Source: Acidobacteriota bacterium
Lineage (GTDB): Bacteria; Acidobacteriota; Terriglobia; Acidiferrales; UBA7541
Direction of reading: 5' to 3'
NCBI GenBank assembly: GCA_003224135.1
Contig: QHYO01000066.1
Coordinates: 1-6,785, forward strand
DNA: 6,785 bases
Both the position numbers and the translations under genes were made by a program. The notes under the pieces are model-generated. The model searched no databases. It was not told where the DNA came from and saw only the letters and a program-made list of their open reading frames with translations. Below are positions 1 through 6,349 of this stretch, piece by piece; position 1 is the first letter of the stretch; every line of letters begins with the position of its first letter.

Positions 1-1
1 T

Positions 2-121
2 GCGGAGATCGCGAAGATTTTGAGTTGTTCGGAGAGTGCGCTGAAATCGTTGCTGTTTCGCGCGTACGAGGTGTTGCGAGTGGAGTTGGCGCCGCTAGTG
101 AGACAGGGAAAAGCAAAGTAA
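2..121 (+). CDS. ECF-type RNA polymerase sigma factor, C-terminal fragment (5' end outside window)
   Basis: The frame is open from base 2 and ends at TAA 119-121, giving 39 residues. They begin AEIAKILSCSESALKSLLFR and continue with a helix containing RAYEVLRVEL. This is the usual end of sigma-70 region 4: the helix-turn-helix that recognises the -35 element (AEIAKIL-SxSxSALKSLLFRA), followed by the last helix of an ECF sigma factor. The gene stops 11 nt before the zinc-finger anti-sigma gene, whose ribosome site AGAAGG begins at the last base of this stop codon. Sigma and anti-sigma are therefore very likely co-transcribed. Regions 2 and most of 4 lie outside the window, so the ECF subgroup cannot be assigned. 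The sequence shows the motif and spacing; the cognate pairing is inferred from context. Confidence 0.82.
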   Translation, partial: AEIAKILSCSESALKSLLFRAYEVLRVELAPLVRQGKAK

Positions 122-132
122 GAAGGATGGGA

Positions 133-627
133 ATGATGAGCTGCACAAAAATGGAAGAACGGATTTTGGCCTACGTCGATGGCCGGCTGAAGGACAGCGA
201 ACGGAGCGAGACTGAAAAGCATCTGGCTTCGTGTGCGGCGTGCCGCGTGCGCGTGAATGAGTTTCGGTCGGTAGGCGAACTGCTGGATGAACTGCCGCTG
301 GTGGAACCTTCGCCAGCGTTTGATGTGAGAGTGCGTGCGCGTGTGGCTGCAGAGCCAGTCAAGCCAAGTTGGTGGGCATGGTTGAGGCCGTCGCCGCGAA
401 TTGCGTTTGCGGCTTCGGCGTTGTTGGTGGCGACTTTGTGGATTGGGTATCACTCGCAAATCATTGCGCCGCCGGCGATTCCTCCTGATGAAGCGGACGC
501 ACAGATGATGCAGGACATTTCTGTGATGGAAGATCACGATACGCTGGCGAATTTTGAACCGTTGAAGGAACTACCGCCAGCGGTAGATAACGCGGATGAC
601 GCGGACGATTCAGACCATCAGATGTAA
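133..627 (+). CDS. Zinc-finger (ZAS / zf-HC2) transmembrane anti-sigma factor
   Basis: A protein of 164 residues if started at ATG 133. I chose this start because AGAAGG (121-126) sits 6 nt upstream; ATG 127 would touch the Shine-Dalgarno and ATG 136 or 151 are less well placed. The N-terminal domain has C4, the YVDGRL segment, and H30-x3-C34-x2-C37, which is the zinc-binding anti-sigma (ZAS) signature that clamps ECF sigma factors. A tryptophan-rich juxtamembrane stretch (W80-W83) precedes one hydrophobic segment at about 90-106. The tail is outside the membrane and very acidic (runs of D near the C-terminus). Such proteins hold their sigma factor at the inner membrane and release it on an envelope signal. 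It lies 11 nt after the sigma fragment and 6 nt before the DUF3106 gene, consistent with one operon. The stimulus cannot be read from the sequence. Confidence 0.85.
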   Translation: MMSCTKMEERILAYVDGRLKDSERSETEKHLASCAACRVRVNEFRSVGELLDELPLVEPSPAFDVRVRARVAAEPVKPSWWAWLRPSPRIAFAASALLVATLWIGYHSQIIAPPAIPPDEADAQMMQDISVMEDHDTLANFEPLKELPPAVDNADDADDSDHQM

Positions 628-633
628 GGCGAA

Positions 634-1620
634 ATGCGGAAAAGATTCCAACTCGGATGGGCAACGCTGGCGGTGATTGGTTTTGCCGTCTTAAGCGGTG
701 CTATTGGCGGCGCGGTAATGGCGCAGCAATCGCAAAATCATCCCGACCGTCCGCCGCAGAGGCAGCAGCCTGCACCTCGTCCACAGACGCAGCGGCCGAG
801 CACAAATAATCCGAACGCCAGCCGGGCGCCGGCGCAACAGGGGCGCCAGCCAAGTCCCGCCGCAAATCGTCCGGCGGAACGTCTACCGGAGCGTCGATCG
901 GAACGGGTGCCGAACCGGACCTCAGAACATCAAGCGAACCAACGCCAACTGAACAATGAAATGAACGGGCCGCCCAACCGGAATGAGAATCGGCCGCCTT
1001 CGGCGACGAATGGACCTGCACGTTCGAATAATTTCAGAAATTCGACCGATTTCAGCGAGCGGCCGAATGAAAACAGGCCAGGAGCAACACTGCGGCCCAG
1101 ACAGCAGGCTGGTGTGGGCGCGCAGCGTCCGTTTGTGGACCGCATGCGCGAATTAACGCCGCAACAGCGCGACCGTGTGCTACAGAACAGCAAAGCATTT
1201 CAAAACCTTGCTCCAGAGCAGCAAGGCCGCATCCGGCAGCAGTTCAATCAGTGGGACCGCTTGAATGGGCAACAGCGGGCAGATCTGCGCGCGAAAGAAG
1301 ATACCTGGCGCAGGATGACGCCTGAGCAACGCGAGCATATTAAGAATGATGTGCTGCCGAAGTGGAGACAGATTCCGTGGGAGCGCCAGCAGGCGATTCA
1401 GCAGAAGCTTGGCGTGCTGCAAAATATGCCGGAGTCCGCGCGCAACCGGCGCTTGAGCGATCCGAACTTTACGCGCGGAATGAGCGACGAAGACAAAGCG
1501 ACACTGCACGACTTGAGCCACTTGCATGTGGGCGGGCGGAAATACGAAACTCGACATAGGAAAAACGTGGTGCTGCGGCCGCTAGGCTCGGAGCCAGGTG
1601 TTGACTCCTCGAAGGTTTGA
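634..1620 (+). CDS. DUF3106-domain exported/membrane-anchored protein with Pro/Gln/Arg-rich linker
   Basis: 328 residues starting 6 nt after the anti-sigma stop, with AAGG from the TAAGG overlap serving as ribosome site. Residues 1-4 are basic and about 9-29 are hydrophobic. This is a signal peptide with a possible signal peptidase I site after VMA (residue 30), or otherwise an uncleaved anchor. Residues 31-165 are low complexity, rich in Pro, Gln, Arg and Asn. Residues about 166-300 match the DUF3106 style: helical units such as LTPQQRDRVL, LAPEQQGRIRQQF and MTPEQREHIK, repeated every 20 or so residues and separated by short aromatic/aliphatic motifs. DUF3106 proteins often follow ECF sigma/anti-sigma pairs in Acidobacteria. 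The helical units are vaguely like periplasmic stress sensors of the CpxP/Spy type, so a periplasmic sensing or chaperone-like role is possible but is inference. The molecular function is unknown. Confidence 0.8.
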   Translation: MRKRFQLGWATLAVIGFAVLSGAIGGAVMAQQSQNHPDRPPQRQQPAPRPQTQRPSTNNPNASRAPAQQGRQPSPAANRPAERLPERRSERVPNRTSEHQANQRQLNNEMNGPPNRNENRPPSATNGPARSNNFRNSTDFSERPNENRPGATLRPRQQAGVGAQRPFVDRMRELTPQQRDRVLQNSKAFQNLAPEQQGRIRQQFNQWDRLNGQQRADLRAKEDTWRRMTPEQREHIKNDVLPKWRQIPWERQQAIQQKLGVLQNMPESARNRRLSDPNFTRGMSDEDKATLHDLSHLHVGGRKYETRHRKNVVLRPLGSEPGVDSSKV

Positions 1621-1827
1621 AGAAACAAGATCAACAGTCCAAATTGACAGAGTGGATGCTCTCGCGGCATCGTGACTTGTCTAAATGCGGTGCATCGAAC
1701 CAGCAGAGGCCGAGCTTTTGAAGAGCGATTGTAGTTCCATCCATCGTTCGAGCGACAATTCAGTCAGTCTGGAAGGCACACGCAGAGCGGTGAAGTTTGA
1801 GTTTAGCCGTAGAGCGCTGGGCAAGCT
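1621..1827. other. Intergenic region between the DUF3106 and MFS genes
   Basis: A 207-bp stretch with no convincing gene. It contains a consensus -35-like TTGACA at 1644-1649, but at 16-18 bp spacing there is only GCATCG-like sequence, so no -10 can be supported. A small inverted repeat GATGC/GCATC (1655-1671, 7-nt loop) has no T-run and is too weak to call a terminator. The MFS transporter must either have its own unrecognised promoter here or be read through from the sigma operon. Confidence 0.5.
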
Positions 1828-3069
1828 ATGACGCGGTTTCGCGCGCTGAAACACAGAAATTTCCAACTGTTTATGGCCGGGCAGCTCGTTTCGCTTATCG
1901 GAACGTGGATGCAGACGACCGCGCAGCTATGGCTGGTTTACGATTTGACGCACTCACCTGCGCTGTTGGGGATTTTTGGATTTGCCAATCAAATTCCGAT
2001 GCTGGTTCTTGCTTCTGTCGGTGGTTACGTTGGCGACCGCTACAGCCGGCATCGTGGAGTGATTGCCACACAGACAATTTCGATGCTGCTGGCATTTATT
2101 TTGGCGGGCTTGACGCTGTCGCATCACATTCACGAGTGGTCGCTGATTGCGATTACGTTCTTGGTGGGAATCGTAAACGCGTTTGATGTGCCAATCCGCC
2201 AGGCGTTTTTCGTGGAGATGGTTGGAAAAGAAGATTTGCCGAACGCCATTGCGCTGAACTCCTCGATTTTCAATGGAGCACGCGTAGTGGGCCCGGCAAT
2301 CGCCGGGTTTGCCATTGCGTGGATCGGCGCAGGCTGGTGTTTCTTTTTGAATGGACTGAGTTTTTTCGCGGTCATTCTGGCGCTGCTAGCGATGAGGATT
2401 CAGCCGCAGGAGCGCAAACCCAGCACGGAATCGCCATTGCAAAGTTTGCTCGAAGGATTTCGGTTTGCCATGAAGGATCGGCCAATCCGGTCGGCGTTGT
2501 TGTTGCTGAGTTTGTTGAGTCTTCTGGGTCTGCAGTACTCGGTTTTCATGCCGATATTCGCAAACGACATCCTGCACGCCGGAGCGCGTGGCTTGGGATT
2601 GCTGATGAGCGCGGCGGGAGTCGGAGCAGTGCTCGGCGCGCTGCAGTTTGCGGCGCGCACGACTTACAAGGGCCTTGCGAAATGGATTGCGGCGATGTCC
2701 GTCATCTGCGCATGCGGACTGATTGTGTTTTCGCAGTCGCACGTTTTCTGGTTATCGGCGGCGGTTCTATTCGTGGTGGGGTTTGCGGCAACATCTCAAA
2801 TGGCAGCAACCAACACCACCGTGCAAAATCGCGTTCCGGATGAACTTCGCGGACGAGTGATGGCGGTGTACGCGACGATGTTCATGGGAGTGCAGCCGCT
2901 CGGAGCGTTGCTGGCTGGAGGAATTGCGAAAAGGATTGGCGCTCCATCGACGCTGGCGATTTTTGGATCGGTATGTTTGATAGGCAGCCTGGTCTTTGCT
3001 GCGTGGGTCTTGACGCGGCTACGCGCCGCGCAGAAGTCGGCGCAAGTTCAGGCAGGATTGGGCCGATAG
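1828..3069 (+). CDS. MFS transporter, MFS_3 / EntS-like exporter family
   Basis: 413 residues, the normal length for a major facilitator, with about 12 hydrophobic segments and a short cytoplasmic loop around residues 190-215. Family marks seen: an N-terminal FRALKHRNFQLFMAGQLVSLIGTWMQ segment typical of MFS_3 proteins; the motif-A-like loop G-G-Y-V-G-D-R-Y-S-R (65-74) between helices 2 and 3; NGARVVGPAIAG (149-160) in helix 5; and VPDELRGRVMAVY (336-348). The ATG is the first possible start because TAG lies in frame at 1810; the ribosome site is weak. Members, including the enterobactin exporter EntS, use ion gradients to export small molecules; the substrate here is unknown. The gene converges on pqqE and overlaps it by 22 bp. 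A link to PQQ export is possible but is guilt by location only. Confidence 0.88.
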   Translation: MTRFRALKHRNFQLFMAGQLVSLIGTWMQTTAQLWLVYDLTHSPALLGIFGFANQIPMLVLASVGGYVGDRYSRHRGVIATQTISMLLAFILAGLTLSHHIHEWSLIAITFLVGIVNAFDVPIRQAFFVEMVGKEDLPNAIALNSSIFNGARVVGPAIAGFAIAWIGAGWCFFLNGLSFFAVILALLAMRIQPQERKPSTESPLQSLLEGFRFAMKDRPIRSALLLLSLLSLLGLQYSVFMPIFANDILHAGARGLGLLMSAAGVGAVLGALQFAARTTYKGLAKWIAAMSVICACGLIVFSQSHVFWLSAAVLFVVGFAATSQMAATNTTVQNRVPDELRGRVMAVYATMFMGVQPLGALLAGGIAKRIGAPSTLAIFGSVCLIGSLVFAAWVLTRLRAAQKSAQVQAGLGR

Positions 3070-4145
3070 AGCCACGACGGTTCGACGACCGCGTTTGCGG
3101 CGGGAATTGCGGCAACCTCTGCCAGGACGGCATCGACTTTCGAACGTAGGGGCGAGAGAGAACAGACCGGGTCGGTTGCGGAGGCATCGCCTGCGAGCAA
3201 GAACGCCTGACAGCGGCAGCCGCCAAAATCCTGCGTACGACGATCGCAGGATTTGCAGGGCTCCTGCATCCAATCTTCGCCTCGGAATTTCTGAAACGCG
3301 TCACTCGATTCCCAGATTTCGCGCAGAGATTTTTCCATTACATTTTCAAACCGCAGGCGGGGGATAACCGCCGCGGCGTGGCAGGGAAGTGCTTCGCCAC
3401 TGGGCGTTAGGAGCATCGCTTTGCGTGCCCAGCCGCCCATGCAGGCCTTGGGGAACTTCGCGTAGTAGTCGGGAACGACGTACTCGATGCGCAGTTTGCC
3501 AAGTAGACGATCCTGTGCGTTTTTGAAGAAATCGAGAGAATGCATTAGTTGTTCGCGGGTTGGGAGAAGGTTGCCGCGATTTCGGAGTGCCCAGCCGTAA
3601 TACTGCACATGAGCGAATTCGACGCGGGAGGCTGAAGAACTCTCAGCGATTGACAGCATTTCGTCAAGCTGATCGAGATTGCCGCGATGCAGGACGAAAT
3701 TGAGAGTGACGCCAACACGGCGTGACTTTAGCCAATCGAGCACGCGGAGCTTTTGGGCATGAGCTTTAGTGCCACAGATTTCGTTGGCAGACTGCTCGCG
3801 AGCGCCCTGGAAGCTCAGTTGCAAGTGGTCGAGGCCGGCGGCGAGTAGTTCATCGAGGCGCTTTTCGTCGAGCGGAAGCCCGGAAGTGATCAGGCTGACG
3901 TAAAGTCCAGCGTCGCGCGCGGATTGCACGAGCGCGGAAAGGTCGGGGCGGGCCAGTGGTTCCCCGCCGGTGAGGTCGAGTTGCATGACACCGAGTTCGG
4001 CGGCCTCGCGGAAGACGCGGGACCAGGCATCGGTCGGCAATTCGTTCGTGCGCGCGGCAAGTTCTTGCGGATTGGAGCAGTAGACGCAGTGCAGCGGGCA
4101 CCGGTGAGTGAGTTCGGCAATGAGCGCCAGATCGCAAGGGATCAA
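3048..4145 (-). CDS. pqqE: PQQ biosynthesis radical SAM/SPASM enzyme PqqE
   Basis: 365 residues, typical for PqqE. It uses S-adenosylmethionine and iron-sulfur clusters to form the carbon-carbon bond between the Glu and Tyr of PqqA, the first step of PQQ synthesis, with PqqD presenting the peptide. Seen: the radical SAM motif C16-x3-C20-x2-C23 in RCPLHCVYCSNP; GGEP at 60-63 (SAM binding); and a C-terminal SPASM region with C235, C255, C297, C300, D306, C310, C312 and C328 in the family pattern CxxCDxRxxDFGGCRCQAF...DPVC. The best start is TTG 4145-4143, 15 codons before the first cluster Cys, as in other PqqE proteins. An in-frame TAA at 4154-4152 rules out an upstream start, and no ATG or clear Shine-Dalgarno is present. 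It is separated from pqqD by 105 bp, and its 3' end overlaps the MFS gene. Confidence 0.95.
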   Translation of the reverse strand: MIPCDLALIAELTHRCPLHCVYCSNPQELAARTNELPTDAWSRVFREAAELGVMQLDLTGGEPLARPDLSALVQSARDAGLYVSLITSGLPLDEKRLDELLAAGLDHLQLSFQGAREQSANEICGTKAHAQKLRVLDWLKSRRVGVTLNFVLHRGNLDQLDEMLSIAESSSASRVEFAHVQYYGWALRNRGNLLPTREQLMHSLDFFKNAQDRLLGKLRIEYVVPDYYAKFPKACMGGWARKAMLLTPSGEALPCHAAAVIPRLRFENVMEKSLREIWESSDAFQKFRGEDWMQEPCKSCDRRTQDFGGCRCQAFLLAGDASATDPVCSLSPLRSKVDAVLAEVAAIPAANAVVEPSWLYRPNPA

Positions 4146-4250
4146 TAAGAGTTAGTGTAACAATCGACGAGAGATTCCTCGACTGCGAGCTACGAAAAGC
4201 GGATGGCTCTCCGCTCGGACTGGAGGGCTACCTCGCGGCGCCCACATCCA
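4146..4250 (-). promoter_or_regulatory. pqqD-pqqE intergenic gap with stem-loop (4198-4215)
   Basis: The other pqqBCD genes are joined by 4-nt overlaps, but pqqD and pqqE are 105 bp apart. On the pqq strand a perfect 6-bp inverted repeat AGCGGA/TCCGCT with a 6-nt loop (4215-4198) runs into TTTT, giving a short terminator- or attenuator-like element. The pqqD stop also overlaps an ATG (ATGA, 4254-4251) that opens a frame of only eight codons, ending at TAG 4230-4228. A second partial inverted repeat (CGAG/CTCG, about 4167-4180) lies closer to pqqE. The structure is visible; a role in lowering or conditioning pqqE expression is inference. A degenerate intergenic repeat inserted between once-coupled genes is an alternative. 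Confidence 0.35.
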
Positions 4251-4529
4251 TCATGATGCGAAATCCAGAGCGCGCTGGTCGTGCAGGAGTTGGAGATAAC
4301 CAAGGATATCTTGCTCGACTTTTTTCGGCTCGGCTTTTGAGTATAGCTTTTGCAGGTCGGCCACGATCTCTGCGATCGTGTGTTTGCCGTCGCAGCGGTT
4401 GACGATTTCGAGGCTAGGGCCGCTCAGTCGGAGTGCGCGTTCCGGCATCAGGAGCACGCGATTGCCCTGATTTTCGCCGAGCCGGCAGCCTGGAGCGAGG
4501 TGCGGGCGCGAACTTGGATCCGGCGTCAT
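4251..4529 (-). CDS. pqqD: PQQ biosynthesis peptide chaperone PqqD
   Basis: 92 residues, the usual size of free-standing PqqD. It is a small winged-helix RiPP recognition element that binds the PqqA peptide and delivers it to PqqE. The family pattern is clear: RPHLAPGCRL near residue 8, a strand with VLLMPERALRLSG, then CDGKHTIAEIVADLQKLY and a final helical pair ending DILGYLQLLHDQRALDF. The ATG (4529-4527) overlaps the pqqC stop as ATGA, indicating translational coupling. In some bacteria pqqD is fused to pqqC or pqqE, but here it is separate. The terminal residues FAS end just before the intergenic gap. No key position appears lost. Confidence 0.94.
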   Translation of the reverse strand: MTPDPSSRPHLAPGCRLGENQGNRVLLMPERALRLSGPSLEIVNRCDGKHTIAEIVADLQKLYSKAEPKKVEQDILGYLQLLHDQRALDFAS

Positions 4530-5278
4530 AGGTCGGCTTTGTCGGGATGGAAAGCACCGGGCGGGGGCCAGGCAGGGTTCACGTACGCAAAAAATAAAGC
4601 GTCAAGCATCGCCCACAGAATATCGCATTTGGCACGCAATGCGGCGTGCGCCGCATCTTGTTCTCCACGCGTGCGCGCGTGTTTGACGACCCAGGCGAGG
4701 GCGAACTCCGCGTCTTCAGGAGCTTGCGTAAGACGGCCGGTGAAATAATCAAGGCTTGAGGTGAGCCAGGGATAAAATTGGCGAAGACTGTCCATACGAA
4801 GCGCAATCAGACGTTGCGAGAAGAGTTCCGTGAGCGAGGAAGCCACAGCTTCAAGATGCGAGCGCGTGGAGACGAAATGAACGTAGGCATCAACGGCAAA
4901 GCGCGTCGCGGGAAGGATTCCGTCGCCGCGCACGGCCTGAATACGAGGAAGGCCAGTGGCTTCCACGAGCCTAAGCCACTTTTCAATGCCGCCCGGAGCG
5001 CTACCGTCGCCATCATGATCGATCAACCGTTTGCGCCAGACGAGGCGAAAGCCTTGGTCATCAGATCGAGCGAGAAGAACAGCATCTTTTCGCGGAATAT
5101 GGCTTTGATAGTAGTAGCGATTCAGAGCCCAAGCCTGCAGCTGACCGCGGCTCAGCGCACCCTCATGCATCAGTTTGTGGAATGGATGCTTGTGGTGGTA
5201 CCGCTCTTCGCCGATCGCGTGAAAACCGGCGATGAAGTCTGCTTCAGACAGGGCCGGCTTCTCATTCTGATGAGTCAC
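4526..5278 (-). CDS. pqqC: Pyrroloquinoline-quinone synthase PqqC
   Basis: 250 residues, matching the usual 235-255. PqqC is a cofactorless oxidase that closes the ring and oxidises the precursor AHQQ to PQQ, using molecular oxygen. The family signature is read throughout: RYHHKHPFH (26-34), LNRYYYQSHIPRKDA (52-66), RLIDHDG (84-90), SSLTELF (147-153), DSLRQFYPW (163-171) and LWAMLDALFFAY (221-232). Compared from memory with the Klebsiella enzyme, H28, R54, Y57, Q58, R84, H88, Y178, R182 and K217 correspond to its active-site H24, R50, Y53, Q54, R80, H84, Y175, R179 and K214. The position of its H154 is I158 here. The start is GTG (5278-5276), overlapping the pqqB TGA as GTGA, with GGAAG about 7 nt upstream, so translation is coupled to pqqB. 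Confidence 0.95.
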   Translation of the reverse strand: MTHQNEKPALSEADFIAGFHAIGEERYHHKHPFHKLMHEGALSRGQLQAWALNRYYYQSHIPRKDAVLLARSDDQGFRLVWRKRLIDHDGDGSAPGGIEKWLRLVEATGLPRIQAVRGDGILPATRFAVDAYVHFVSTRSHLEAVASSLTELFSQRLIALRMDSLRQFYPWLTSSLDYFTGRLTQAPEDAEFALAWVVKHARTRGEQDAAHAALRAKCDILWAMLDALFFAYVNPAWPPPGAFHPDKADL

Positions 5279-6210
5279 AGAGTTACTTCCATCCCGTCGT
5301 AGGCAATCTCAAAACCAGCCTCACGCGCCGTGTGATGCTCGTCGCTGTTTTCGTCGAGGATGGGATTGGTGTTGTTGATGTGCACGAGAATCTTCCGGCA
5401 TTCGGAATCCTTGGGGAACTGGGCGAGCAGGCCATCACGGCCAGAAAGAGGGAGGTGGCCCATTTCGCGAGCGGTTTTTTGGCCGCGGCCGGTCTGGATC
5501 AACTCGTCATCGGACCAGAAAGTGCCGTCCAGGAATGCGACATTGCTCGACGCTGCGGCTTTCATGCCCTCGCCGGAATTCTCAGAGAGACACGGTGCAA
5601 AGCAAAAGGACTTTCCAGCTTGCTCAAAGCGCAGCGCCAACACCGCCTCCGAAGATGGAAGAGTCCGGCGGAGCTCCGTGCTGACGAAGTCAGGAAAGTC
5701 GCACCCGAGCGAAGTAGGAGAACAAACGAACGATGGAGGAGCCGACGGATCTTCCCCGAAGCGGCAGGCAAGGCGTGCGCCGGGTGACAATGTTTGCCAT
5801 AGGACGGGCGGATCGGCGCGGTGCAGGACGTCAAACACACGATTTTCGTTCTTGAGCAGCCGTTGCACCGCGGCCGTGGCAAATATGAAAAAGGACTGAA
5901 ACTCACGCAGATGAAGCAAGCCCATCACTGAATCGACGTCCGCTGAAGTTAGAAAGACACCGACAATGGGTGATCCGGTTGTATCTCCGGGCGGCGGAGC
6001 AAGCTGCGCCGTAGCGATGATCTGCGAGCGCAGATCCGGTGAGGCGCCGAGAAGAAACCAAACTTGTCCATCAGGGGAAAACGCCAATTGAGTTTGCGTT
6101 CGTGTGGTCGCTTGAAGAGAGCCGGCGCGCAACTCTGAACAGTTGCGACAGCCGCAATTCCACTGCGGAAAACCCCCCCCCGCGGCGGACCCGAGAATTC
6201 TAATGTACAT
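5275..6210 (-). CDS. pqqB: PQQ biosynthesis protein PqqB (metallo-beta-lactamase fold)
   Basis: 311 residues, standard for PqqB. PqqB acts between peptide processing and PqqC and is reported to be an iron-dependent hydroxylase acting on the Glu-Tyr product. Marks seen: the N-terminal MYIRILGSAAGGGFPQWNC signature; a zinc-knuckle-like C19-x-C21-x2-C24; SPDLR (57-61); LTSADVDSVMGLLHLREF (87-104), the equivalent of the metal-binding motif; FLDGTFWSDDEL (226-237); MGHLPLSG (250-257); and HINNTNPIL (277-285). ATG 6210 is fixed by the family N-terminus, but I see no good Shine-Dalgarno. Oddities are a run of nine G within codons 10-13 and Ser94 where many PqqB proteins have His after ADxD. The gene lies 139 bp downstream of pqqA, with a strong stem-loop between them. 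Confidence 0.95.
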   Translation of the reverse strand: MYIRILGSAAGGGFPQWNCGCRNCSELRAGSLQATTRTQTQLAFSPDGQVWFLLGASPDLRSQIIATAQLAPPPGDTTGSPIVGVFLTSADVDSVMGLLHLREFQSFFIFATAAVQRLLKNENRVFDVLHRADPPVLWQTLSPGARLACRFGEDPSAPPSFVCSPTSLGCDFPDFVSTELRRTLPSSEAVLALRFEQAGKSFCFAPCLSENSGEGMKAAASSNVAFLDGTFWSDDELIQTGRGQKTAREMGHLPLSGRDGLLAQFPKDSECRKILVHINNTNPILDENSDEHHTAREAGFEIAYDGMEVTL

Positions 6211-6275
6211 GGAAGCTTTTCATCGGAATTAGACTCTGGCGGGCAGGAGGTCGAGCTGAGAGAGCGCCAAGACGA

Positions 6276-6297
6276 AGGCCGGGCGACGGCCCGGCCT
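6276..6297 (-). promoter_or_regulatory. GC-rich stem-loop between pqqA and pqqB
   Basis: A perfect 9-bp inverted repeat, AGGCCGGGC and GCCCGGCCT, with a 4-nt loop lies in the 139-bp space after pqqA. No T-run follows on the pqq strand (the next bases are TCGTC), so it is not a classical intrinsic terminator. In this position such a stem most simply protects the pqqA end of a processed transcript or partly blocks read-through, so that much more PqqA substrate than enzyme is made. The repeat is read directly; its function is inferred. Confidence 0.6.
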
Positions 6298-6349
6298 GAT
6301 TCGATACGCTTCTGAAAATTTCGTCTGGCGGAGTTTCACCGAACTAAAA

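Noticed and set aside
1655..1671. GATGC/GCATC hairpin as terminator after the DUF3106 gene
   Set aside because: Only 5 bp, 7-nt loop and no T-run.
1644..1673. TTGACA as promoter for the MFS gene
   Set aside because: No -10 element at 16-18 bp spacing.
2319..2843. 174-codon plus-strand frame inside the MFS gene
   Set aside because: Out-of-frame shadow of a clear 12-helix transporter, with no hydrophobic pattern or known motif.
4778..5302. Long plus-strand frame of 174 codons antisense to pqqC
   Set aside because: It lies wholly over the well-supported pqqC and start of pqqB overlap region, has no family resemblance, and is a typical high-GC antisense shadow.
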